A stretch of 6,004 nt of DNA, from NCBI GenBank assembly GCA_030544165.1, contig JAUNRP010000055.1, positions 4,534-10,537 on the forward strand, read 5' to 3'. The notes beneath the pieces are model-generated. The model made no database searches. It saw only the letters and a program-made list of their open reading frames with translations, and had not been told where the DNA came from. This DNA is from a bacterium. GTDB lineage: Bacteria > Actinomycetota > Actinomycetes > Actinomycetales > Actinomycetaceae. The translations under genes were made by a program, and so were the position numbers. Shown piece after piece: positions 1-5,892 of the stretch (the stretch's first letter is position 1; every line of letters begins with the position of its first letter).

Positions 1-991
1 TACGGAGGCTCCCGAGGCCGGCGGCGAGATGCCCGCCCCCTTCAACGAGGGCGGCCTGAAGATCGCCATCGTGCAGAACACCGGTCAGGGTGACTACTTC
101 CAGCAGTTCCTGAACGGCACCACCCAGCAGGCGGACCTCCTGGACATCGATCTGGATGTCTACGACGCCCAGGGCGACAACGCCACGCAGGCCTCGCAGC
201 TCGAGCAGGCGATCTCCTCCGGTGTGGACGGCATCCTGGTCCGACACGGCTTCGCCGACACCCTCTGCCCCGGCGTGAACCAGGCGATCGACCAGGGCAT
301 CCCGGTGGTGATCTACGACGTGGAGATCCAGACCTGCGCCCCGCGTGCGGTCCAGACCCAGCAGTCGGACCAGTTCATGGCCTCGCTCGTGCTCGACCAG
401 ATGGTGGAGGAGCTCGGGCAGGACGCGAACGTGGGCTACGTGAACGTGCTCGGTATCGCGCCGCTCGATCGCCGTGACGTGGTGTGGAACGAGTACAAGT
501 CCGAGAACAACTGGACCGAGCTGTTCTTCACGGGCCGCTACTCGCCGTCCACGGCGGCGGACACCGCACCCATGGTGGACTCCGCGCTCAAGGCCAACCC
601 GGAGGTGCAGGCGATCTACGCCCCGTATGACGAGCTGACCAAGGCCACCCTGACCGCCCTCGAGCAGAATCCGGGCATGGAGGACGTGCTGGTCTACGGC
701 GCGGACATCTCCACGGCGGACATCGAGCTGATGGTGGCCGAGGGCTCGCCGTGGCGCGGCACCGGTGCCACCGATCCGAACGCGATCGGCGCCGCCGTGA
801 CCCGCACCCTGTTCCTGCTGATGGCCGATGAGCTCGACACGCTGAACGTGGAGTTCCCGCCGGTCCTCGTGACCCAGGACTACCTGCGTGAGAACAACAT
901 CAACAACATGGACGATCTGCGCTCGCAGATGACGGAGCTGCACATCGGTGATGTGTCCTCCGCGCCGTGGTTGCCGTCCGTGGTGTTCTGA
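1..991 (+). CDS. Sugar ABC transporter substrate-binding protein (5' end outside window)
   Basis: Extracytoplasmic receptor that would capture a pentose-like ligand and deliver it to the ATPase and permease encoded next. The frame is open from base 2, so the ATG at 29 is internal. The first visible residues (TEAPEAGGE) look like the acidic, Gly/Pro-rich linker that follows the lipidated Cys of actinobacterial binding lipoproteins; the signal peptide and lipobox would lie upstream. About 329 residues are visible. They show a type I periplasmic-binding fold (Peripla_BP_4, RbsB-like): first strand KIAIVQNTGQGDYF, then ISSGVDGILV, IPVVIYDVE and, in the second lobe, GYVNVLGIAPLDRR and VLVYGADIS. 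Two Cys (visible residues about 89 and 112) could form a disulfide. The family is clear from the pattern and from the CUT2 ATPase and permease that follow. The ligand is inferred only from the linked mtnK. The stop is TGA 989-991. Confidence 0.9.
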   Translation, partial: TEAPEAGGEMPAPFNEGGLKIAIVQNTGQGDYFQQFLNGTTQQADLLDIDLDVYDAQGDNATQASQLEQAISSGVDGILVRHGFADTLCPGVNQAIDQGIPVVIYDVEIQTCAPRAVQTQQSDQFMASLVLDQMVEELGQDANVGYVNVLGIAPLDRRDVVWNEYKSENNWTELFFTGRYSPSTAADTAPMVDSALKANPEVQAIYAPYDELTKATLTALEQNPGMEDVLVYGADISTADIELMVAEGSPWRGTGATDPNAIGAAVTRTLFLLMADELDTLNVEFPPVLVTQDYLRENNINNMDDLRSQMTELHIGDVSSAPWLPSVVF

Positions 992-1009
992 CCTGTAGGA
1001 ACCAGACGT

Positions 1010-1050
1010 GTTCCCCGCCGGTGGTCCGCTCTGGGCCGCCGGCGGGGGGC
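1010..1050 (+). promoter_or_regulatory. Large intercistronic RNA hairpin after the binding-protein gene
   Basis: Bases 1013-1027 pair with 1033-1047 as a continuous 15-bp stem (two G-U wobbles at 1022/1038 and 1025/1035) closed by the five-base loop GCTCT. Two further G-U pairs and a G-C pair (1010/1050) can lengthen it to 18 bp. It starts 18 bases after the binding-protein stop and ends 8 bases before the Shine-Dalgarno of the ATPase gene. No run of T follows, so it is not a standard intrinsic terminator. Hairpins at this position in other binding-protein operons protect the upstream mRNA end or cause partial termination, which keeps the receptor in excess over the membrane complex. That role is inferred here; the pairing is directly visible. 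Confidence 0.75.
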
Positions 1051-1057
1051 CGATCCC

Positions 1058-1064
1058 AGGAGAG
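1058..1064 (+). promoter_or_regulatory. Ribosome binding site for the ATPase gene
   Basis: AGGAGAG lies with its AGGAG core six bases upstream of ATG 1069. This fixes the ATPase start there rather than at the in-frame GTG 967. That upstream GTG lies inside the binding-protein gene, and starting there would add 34 unlike residues and require translation through the hairpin. Confidence 0.8.
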
Positions 1065-1068
1065 TCGT

Positions 1069-2637
1069 ATGAGTGAACCCGCCCCGAAGGAGAAGGTGGC
1101 CACATCGGGCAGCGCCGTGGGCTCGGCGATCGATCCTCCCGTCCTCCGCCTGGAGGACATCACCAAGTCCTTCGGCACCAACAAGGTGCTCAAGGGCGTC
1201 TCGATGGAGCTCCACGCCGGCCGCATCACCGCCCTGCTCGGTGCGAACGGGGCTGGCAAGTCCACCCTCATCAAGATCCTGGCCGGCATCCACGAACTCG
1301 ATTCCGGCCAGATCCTCGTGGCCGGCGGGCCGGTGGTGATCGCCACTCCGGCCGAGGCCCAGAACTACGGCATCCAGACCGTCCACCAGCGGATCGACGA
1401 GACGATCGTGCCCGGGCTCTCCGTGGCGGAGAACCTGTGCTTCGAGGAGATCGTGCGCGGGGACCTCTCCCCGTTCGCGTCCGTTCGCTCCATGCTCCCG
1501 CGGGCCCGCGAGATCGCCTCCGCGCTCGGCCTCGGCTGGTCGGATGCCAAGCTGAAGCAGGACGTCTACGAACTGGGGATCGCGGACTCCCAGCTCCTCC
1601 TGCTCGCCCGCGCACTCGTGCGCCAACCCAAGGTCCTCGTCCTGGACGAGCCCACCTCCACGCTCTCCGATGCCGAGGTGGACCGCCTGTTCGAGGTGGT
1701 CCGCCGCCTGCGCGATTCCGGCGTGGCCATCCTCTACGTCTCCCACCACCTCTCCGAGATCCTCCAGCTCGCGGACGAGCTCGTGGTCCTCCGCGACGGC
1801 CGCATCACGGACGTCCAGGCCCAGCCGTTCGACCTCAACCACGCCGTGCAGTCCATGCTCGGACGCGAGGTTCTCACCGACCGCAGCGAGGACGATCTCA
1901 TGCACGGGGAGAAGGTGGCCCTCGAACTACGCGGCGTCCAACTCCTCAAGCGCTCCACCCCCTTCGACCTCGATCTCCGCTACGGCGAGGTCACCGGGAT
2001 CGTGGGCCTGATCGGCGCCGGCAAGTCCGAGCTCGCCCGCGCGATCTTCGGCCGCGACCCCTACTTCGCGGGCACCATGACGCTGGACGGCGCCCCCTAC
2101 GCCCCGCGCTCCACCGCCGATGCGGTCAAGAAGGGCATCTACCTGGTCCCCGAGGACCGCGCCGCCGAGGCCATGCTCCCGGGCTGGAACGTGGCCCGCA
2201 CAGTGGTCCTCCCATTCGTCGACGACGTCTCCTCGGCTGGCGTCGTCTCCTCCCGTTCCGAGATGGGCCGGGGGGAGAGGGTGATCGAGGACTTCTCCGT
2301 GGTGGCGCAGGGCCCGTCCCAGACGGTGGACGCGCTCTCGGGCGGCAACCAGCAGAAGGTGGTGGTGGGCCGGTGGTTCACCGGCGAGCCGCGCGTGATG
2401 CTGCTGGACGAACCGTTCCGCGGCGTGGACATCGGTGCCCGTGTCGAGATCTCCCACAAGATACGAGAACTGGCGGCGAGCGGGGCCTGCGCCGTCGTCT
2501 GTGCCAGTGACGTGGATGAGATACGGGGAGTGGCGGACCGCGTCGTCGTCCTTGTTGAGGGGAACGTGACCAAGGACGCGTACATGTCCGAACTCGACCA
2601 CAACGCAATTGTTGCCAGCATGACGGAGGTGGCCTGA
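1069..2637 (+). CDS. Sugar ABC transporter ATP-binding protein, two fused NBDs (CUT2, RbsA/MglA-like)
   Basis: Cytoplasmic ATPase that powers sugar import; 522 residues, close to the roughly 500 usual for RbsA/MglA. A polar N-terminal tail of about 23 residues precedes the first domain. NBD1: Walker A GANGAGKST (58-66), Q-loop TVHQ (Q107), a degenerate signature LGIADSQ (169-175), Walker B VLVLDEPTS with D193/E194, and switch His H226 in SHH. NBD2: Walker A GLIGAGKS (313-320), canonical signature LSGGNQQK (423-430), and Walker B VMLLDEPFRGVD (D447/E448). The switch His is replaced in CASD (478-481), as is common in this family. One composite site (NBD1 Walker A with NBD2 signature) therefore looks fully catalytic and the other degenerate. 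The gene follows the receptor gene by 77 bases and precedes the permease gene by one base, so the three form one transporter. Confidence 0.95.
   Translation: MSEPAPKEKVATSGSAVGSAIDPPVLRLEDITKSFGTNKVLKGVSMELHAGRITALLGANGAGKSTLIKILAGIHELDSGQILVAGGPVVIATPAEAQNYGIQTVHQRIDETIVPGLSVAENLCFEEIVRGDLSPFASVRSMLPRAREIASALGLGWSDAKLKQDVYELGIADSQLLLLARALVRQPKVLVLDEPTSTLSDAEVDRLFEVVRRLRDSGVAILYVSHHLSEILQLADELVVLRDGRITDVQAQPFDLNHAVQSMLGREVLTDRSEDDLMHGEKVALELRGVQLLKRSTPFDLDLRYGEVTGIVGLIGAGKSELARAIFGRDPYFAGTMTLDGAPYAPRSTADAVKKGIYLVPEDRAAEAMLPGWNVARTVVLPFVDDVSSAGVVSSRSEMGRGERVIEDFSVVAQGPSQTVDALSGGNQQKVVVGRWFTGEPRVMLLDEPFRGVDIGARVEISHKIRELAASGACAVVCASDVDEIRGVADRVVVLVEGNVTKDAYMSELDHNAIVASMTEVA
2625..2630 (+). promoter_or_regulatory. 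Ribosome binding site for the permease gene
   Basis: GGAGGT lies inside the last codons of the ATPase gene, nine bases before GTG 2639. A second in-frame GTG follows at 2642, twelve bases away. The spacing favours 2639. Overlap with the upstream gene suggests translational coupling. Confidence 0.7.
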
Positions 2638-2638
2638 C

Positions 2639-3679
2639 GTGGTGAACGTTGACGAAGAACTCACAACCGGGATGAGGGTGCGCGACTTCATCGTCAAGTA
2701 CGGCTTCATCATCATCACGGTGGCGCTGCTGGTCTACTTCCTGGCAACGCTCGACAACTTCCGGAACCTGGGATCGATCATGTCGATGCTCAAGTTCGCC
2801 TCGGTGACCGCCATCCTCGGCCTGGGGTTGACGTTCTCGATGGTGGTGGGAGGCATGGACCTCTCGATCGGCTCCACGGCCGGCCTCGCGGTGCAGTTGG
2901 CGGCCATGACCATGGTGTTCTACAACCAGGTGGGCGGCGTGGCGATCGCGGCCGTGCTGGTGGGCGGGCTCGTGGTTGGGTTGTTGAACGCGCTGCTGAT
3001 CGTGGTGCTGAAGGTGCCGGACATGTTGGCCACGCTCGGCATGATGTTCGTGATCCAGGGGGCCAAGCTGATCCCGGTGAACGGCCAGTCGGTCTCCTCC
3101 GGCATGGTAATGAGGGACGGCAACCAGGCGCCCGGCCGCTTCACTGATGGATTCCGCGCGATCGATGGAACCCGGGTGGATCTCGGGTTCGTGGCGGTGC
3201 CCCTCCCGGTGATCATCATGCTGGTGCTCGCGCTGGCCTCATGGTTCTTCCTGGCCCGCACCAAGTGGGGCCGGATGATGTACGCGATCGGCTCCAACCC
3301 GGACGCTGCCCGCATCGCGGGTATCCGGGTGGGCTTCTACAAGGGCCTCGCGTACGTGATCTGCGCGGTGTTCGCCTCGATCGGCGGCATGATCCTCGCC
3401 TCCCGGATCGGGCAGGGCGATGTTTCCGCGGGGGCCTCCTCACTGCTGGAGGCCGTGGCCGTGGCGCTGGTGGGGACCTCGGTGCTCGGCATCGGCAAGC
3501 CGAATGCGTGGGGCACCGTGCTGGGCGCCGTGCTCGTGGCGATCCTGGTGACCGGCCTGACCATGAACGGTTTCCCGTACTACTTCCAGGACACCGCGAA
3601 GGGCATTGTCCTGATCCTCGCGCTGATCTTCTCCTACACAATCTCGCGGAAGAGGACCAGATTCGTTCCAGCGGTGTAG
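2639..3679 (+). CDS. Sugar ABC transporter permease (BPD_transp_2, RbsC-like)
   Basis: Integral membrane subunit forming the sugar channel, probably as a homodimer with the fused ATPase; 346 residues, slightly longer than RbsC. Hydrophobic segments are visible at about 20-38, 54-71, 80-95, 99-125, 128-145, 187-206, 236-255, 267-286, 291-310 and 321-335, which gives eight to ten membrane passes. Family marks are GGMDLSIGS (71-79), corresponding to GGIDLSVGS in RbsC; the cytoplasmic loop GSNPDAARIAGI (218-229), the usual ATPase-contact region; and LLEAVAVALVGTSVLGIG (269-286). A polar insert around 146-183 between segments probably faces outward. The C-terminus is basic (SRKRTRF), consistent with a cytoplasmic end. 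The start is GTG, one base after the ATPase stop. The substrate is not readable from the permease itself. Confidence 0.94.
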   Translation: MVNVDEELTTGMRVRDFIVKYGFIIITVALLVYFLATLDNFRNLGSIMSMLKFASVTAILGLGLTFSMVVGGMDLSIGSTAGLAVQLAAMTMVFYNQVGGVAIAAVLVGGLVVGLLNALLIVVLKVPDMLATLGMMFVIQGAKLIPVNGQSVSSGMVMRDGNQAPGRFTDGFRAIDGTRVDLGFVAVPLPVIIMLVLALASWFFLARTKWGRMMYAIGSNPDAARIAGIRVGFYKGLAYVICAVFASIGGMILASRIGQGDVSAGASSLLEAVAVALVGTSVLGIGKPNAWGTVLGAVLVAILVTGLTMNGFPYYFQDTAKGIVLILALIFSYTISRKRTRFVPAV

Positions 3680-3680
3680 T

Positions 3681-3711
3681 GCTCGGTGGATGCGTGAGAG
3701 CACCACTGAGC
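3681..3711 (+). promoter_or_regulatory. Intercistronic hairpin between permease and mtnK
   Basis: Bases 3681-3689 pair with 3703-3711 over 9 bp with one G-U wobble (3685/3707). After a bulged A at 3690, three more pairs (3691-3693 with 3700-3702) close a six-base GTGAGA loop. The hairpin begins two bases after the permease stop. There is no T-run, so it is more likely an mRNA stability, processing or partial-termination element than a full terminator. Function is inferred. Confidence 0.55.
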
Positions 3712-3746
3712 CGAGACCCGCAGATTCCTTCAGTGCCGCACGAACT

Positions 3747-3753
3747 AGGAAGG
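3747..3753 (+). promoter_or_regulatory. Ribosome binding site for mtnK
   Basis: AGGAAGG lies eight bases before GTG 3762. An in-frame GTG at 3753 overlaps this site and cannot use it, and the in-frame ATG at 3690 lies inside the hairpin with no such site before it. GTG 3762 is therefore the preferred start. Confidence 0.75.
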
Positions 3754-3761
3754 TGAATTCC

Positions 3762-4994
3762 GTGGCAGCCCCCGAGTACCAGTTCCTCACCGAGGAGGAA
3801 GTCCCCGAGTACATCGCCAAGCACCCCAGGCTTGCCGAGCACCTCAATGTGGAGAACCTCGCCTCCGTCAACGAGATCGGTGACGGCAACCTCAACCTGG
3901 TGTTCATCGCCAAGGACACCTCCGGGCGCGGGCTGGTGCTGAAGCAGGCGCTGCCCTACGTGCGGATGGTGGGGGAGGGCTGGCCCATGACGCCTGAGCG
4001 CTCGCGGTTCGAGATCCAATCGCTCGAGGCGCACGCGGCCGCGGTTCCCGAACTGGTGGTGAGGGTGCTGGACCAGGAGCCCGAGCGGTACATCTTCGCG
4101 ATGGAGGACCTCTCCGACCACCAGGTGTGGCGCGGTGCCCTCTGCAAGGGCGAGATGCACAACGGTGCGGCCGCCGAGGTGGGGCGCTTCGCCGGGGCCA
4201 TCGCATTCGAGACCTCCGTGTTCGGCATGGACCGGCTCGAACTCGCCGCCAGGCAGGGCATCTCCGTGAACCCCGAGCTGTGCGTGATCACGGAAGACCT
4301 CGTGTTCACGGAACCATTCGTGGGAGCGGAGCGGAACGAGTGGCTGGCTGCCAACCAGACGGACGTGTGGGAGTTCCAGGCCGATCACCGGTTCGGTGAG
4401 GCCATGGCGGATGCCAAGTACTTCTTCATGACCCACGGTGAGGCACTGATCCACGGTGATCTCCACACCGGATCCGTGATGGTGCGCAAGCCGGAGGGGT
4501 CCGATCAGGCGGACTCCGTGAAGGTGTTCGATTCCGAGTTCGCGTTCTACGGGCCGGTTGCCTATGACACGGGCGCCACATGGGCGAACTACGTGATCGC
4601 CGCCGCCCGTGCCTACGCCCTGGGTGAGGACGAGCGGGCGCGGTGGTGCCTCGGGCTCGCCGGTGAGACCTGGGATGCGTTCGAGGCCGAGTTCCGCCGC
4701 CGCTGGCCCTCCCGGCAGGACCCCCGCCTGTGGGATGACGAATTCCTGAACCGCCTCCTGCTGCGTTGGCGCAACGAGACATGGCTGTTCGCGGCCGCCA
4801 AGATGTCCCGCCGCATCATCGGCGCCGCCAAGACCAAGGACATCGAGACCCTGGAGCCGGAGCTCCGCGAGGGCGCCGCTCGCGGCGTGCTGCGGGTGGC
4901 CCGCTCTGCGGTGGTGGAGCGCTGGGCGGATTCCACCCCGCACCACTTCCAGCAACTGGCGGAGTGGCTGCTGGTGGAGGCGCGGACGAGCTAG
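3762..4994 (+). CDS. mtnK: S-methyl-5-thioribose kinase
   Basis: Cytoplasmic kinase that phosphorylates 5-methylthioribose at C1 with ATP, giving 5-methylthioribose 1-phosphate; related kinases also accept 5-deoxyribose. From GTG 3762 it is 410 residues, near the roughly 400 of Bacillus subtilis MtnK, which it resembles along its length. Marks: glycine-rich loop EIGDGNLNLVF (38-48), the LVLKQALPYVRMVGEGWP block with ATP-site Lys K61, MEDLSD (114-119), NPELCVITEDLVFTEPF (170-186), catalytic loop HGDLHTGS (231-238, D233), metal-binding FDSEFAFYGP (256-265, D257 and E259), and SRRIIG (349-354) matching the substrate-binding Arg pair of MtnK. The usual DPE reads DSE here, but both acids remain. 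It is last in the transporter operon, 82 bases after the permease, which suggests that imported sugar is phosphorylated at once. No mtnA or later salvage gene is visible. Confidence 0.93.
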   Translation: MAAPEYQFLTEEEVPEYIAKHPRLAEHLNVENLASVNEIGDGNLNLVFIAKDTSGRGLVLKQALPYVRMVGEGWPMTPERSRFEIQSLEAHAAAVPELVVRVLDQEPERYIFAMEDLSDHQVWRGALCKGEMHNGAAAEVGRFAGAIAFETSVFGMDRLELAARQGISVNPELCVITEDLVFTEPFVGAERNEWLAANQTDVWEFQADHRFGEAMADAKYFFMTHGEALIHGDLHTGSVMVRKPEGSDQADSVKVFDSEFAFYGPVAYDTGATWANYVIAAARAYALGEDERARWCLGLAGETWDAFEAEFRRRWPSRQDPRLWDDEFLNRLLLRWRNETWLFAAAKMSRRIIGAAKTKDIETLEPELREGAARGVLRVARSAVVERWADSTPHHFQQLAEWLLVEARTS

Positions 4995-5024
4995 TCGGGG
5001 CGCGGCCAGGCCGGACCCGCGGGC

Positions 5025-5040
5025 CTACCGATCCCGGTAG
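5025..5040. terminator. Short perfect inverted repeat between convergent operons
   Basis: CTACCG and CGGTAG pair perfectly (6 bp) around the loop ATCC, 30 bases after the mtnK stop. No T-run follows on either strand, so an intrinsic terminator is only a possibility. Its place between convergent genes is the main support. Confidence 0.35.
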
Positions 5041-5041
5041 C

Positions 5042-5081
5042 GCGTCACACCCTCGTCATGGGCTCAGCCAACGCGTGACGC
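5042..5081. terminator. Second inverted repeat between convergent operons
   Basis: GCGTCAC (5042-5048) pairs with GTGACGC (5075-5081), a 7-bp stem with a 26-base loop that itself holds a small imperfect repeat (5059-5070). It lies just past the 3' end of the minus-strand dehydrogenase gene. It may contribute to bidirectional termination; no T-run is present. Confidence 0.3.
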
Positions 5082-5101
5082 CGGCGGCAGCCAGTCGCGC
5101 A

Positions 5102-5866
5102 TCACGCTCCGAGGATGCCGTCGCCCCCGTCGATCGAGAGGTCCACTCCGGTCACGTACGAGGCGGCATCGGAGCACAGCCAAACCACGGCCTCCGCCTG
5201 TTCGCTTGGCAGCGCCGCACGTCCCATCGGGATGCGCCCCGACACGATGTCGTAGGACTCGCGGGACGATTCCTTCCACGCAGCGACCGCGTCCGTCTCG
5301 GTCATTCCCGGGCAGATGGCGTTGACTCGCACCCCCTGCCGGGCCGCTTCCGCCGCGGCGGTCTTCGTCATGCCGATGACCGCCCACTTAGTGGCGGCGT
5401 ACGGGGAGAGTCCCGGCTGGCCGGACTTACCCGCGTTGGAGGACGTGTTGACGATCGCACCATGGCCCTGCTTGTACATCTGGATGAGCTCGTGCTTCAT
5501 CATGAACATCGTCCCGAACACATTGACGGAGAACTGCTTCTTCCATTGCTCGATCTCTTGTTCGGTGAAGGGGACGGTCGGTCCACCGATTCCCGCGTTG
5601 TTGTGCGCAAAGTCGAGGCTCCCCCAGAGCTCCACAACCTTCGCAACCAGCTCCTCGGCGGCAGCCTCGGTGGAGGCGTCAGCAACCAGATACTCCGCCG
5701 TGCCACCGGCCTCCCGGATCATCTCCACGGTCTCCTTCGCGCCCTCCTCGTTGATGTCGCTCACGAGCACGCGTGCGCCCTCGCGGGCCAGGGCGATCGC
5801 AGTCGCTCGGCCGATGCCGTTGCCGCTCGCCGTCACCAGACCCGATTTGCCGTCCATCGATCCCAT
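5102..5866 (-). CDS. SDR family NAD(P)-dependent oxidoreductase
   Basis: Classical short-chain dehydrogenase/reductase of 254 residues, the usual 250-residue length, probably a soluble tetramer that interconverts a hydroxyl and a ketone on a small or sugar-like substrate. The cofactor loop is TASGNGIG (12-19), where the first Gly of the common TGxxxGIG is Ala (A13). Asp37 after the second strand (VLVSD) favours NAD over NADP. Other marks are NNAG (89-92), catalytic N115, S143, Y156 and K160 (YAATK), and PG at 186-187. The C-terminus DLSIDGG is the normal ending. The start is ATG 5866, preceded by a strong GAGGAGGT. A longer open frame reaches 5998, but its extra 44 residues overlap the upstream gene in another frame and are not SDR-like. 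It lies 26 bases after an AGE-family gene, probably in the same operon. The substrate is unknown. Confidence 0.93.
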   Translation of the reverse strand: MGSMDGKSGLVTASGNGIGRATAIALAREGARVLVSDINEEGAKETVEMIREAGGTAEYLVADASTEAAAEELVAKVVELWGSLDFAHNNAGIGGPTVPFTEQEIEQWKKQFSVNVFGTMFMMKHELIQMYKQGHGAIVNTSSNAGKSGQPGLSPYAATKWAVIGMTKTAAAEAARQGVRVNAICPGMTETDAVAAWKESSRESYDIVSGRIPMGRAALPSEQAEAVVWLCSDAASYVTGVDLSIDGGDGILGA

Positions 5867-5872
5867 TGCTCT

Positions 5873-5880
5873 ACCTCCTC
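5873..5880 (-). promoter_or_regulatory. Ribosome binding site for the SDR gene
   Basis: On the minus strand GAGGAGGT lies about six bases before ATG 5866. It is near-perfect and sits in the short gap after the upstream stop codon, which fixes the SDR start. Confidence 0.85.
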
Positions 5881-5892
5881 GTAGTGGCTGTT

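Noticed and set aside
29..991. Complete binding protein starting at ATG 29
   Set aside because: The frame is open to the window edge, and a start at 29 would leave an exported receptor without a signal peptide.
967..1068. N-terminal extension of the ATPase to GTG 967
   Set aside because: It overlaps the end of the binding-protein gene and passes through the strong hairpin. ATG 1069 has a good ribosome site and suits family length.
880..1905. Minus-strand open frame of 341 codons opposite the ATPase gene
   Set aside because: It overlaps a clear two-domain ATPase and shows no known motif. Lack of stops is expected at this GC content.
3216..4955. Very long minus-strand open frame (579 codons) opposite permease and mtnK
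   Set aside because: It is antisense to two well-recognised genes. Its translation has low-complexity Arg/Pro/Ser and His/Gly-rich stretches typical of high-GC shadow frames, and no domain is recognisable.
4766..5884. Plus-strand open frame of 372 codons running from the mtnK end through the SDR gene
   Set aside because: Its first part is out of frame with mtnK and the rest is antisense to a dehydrogenase with an intact catalytic tetrad. The translation is not protein-like.
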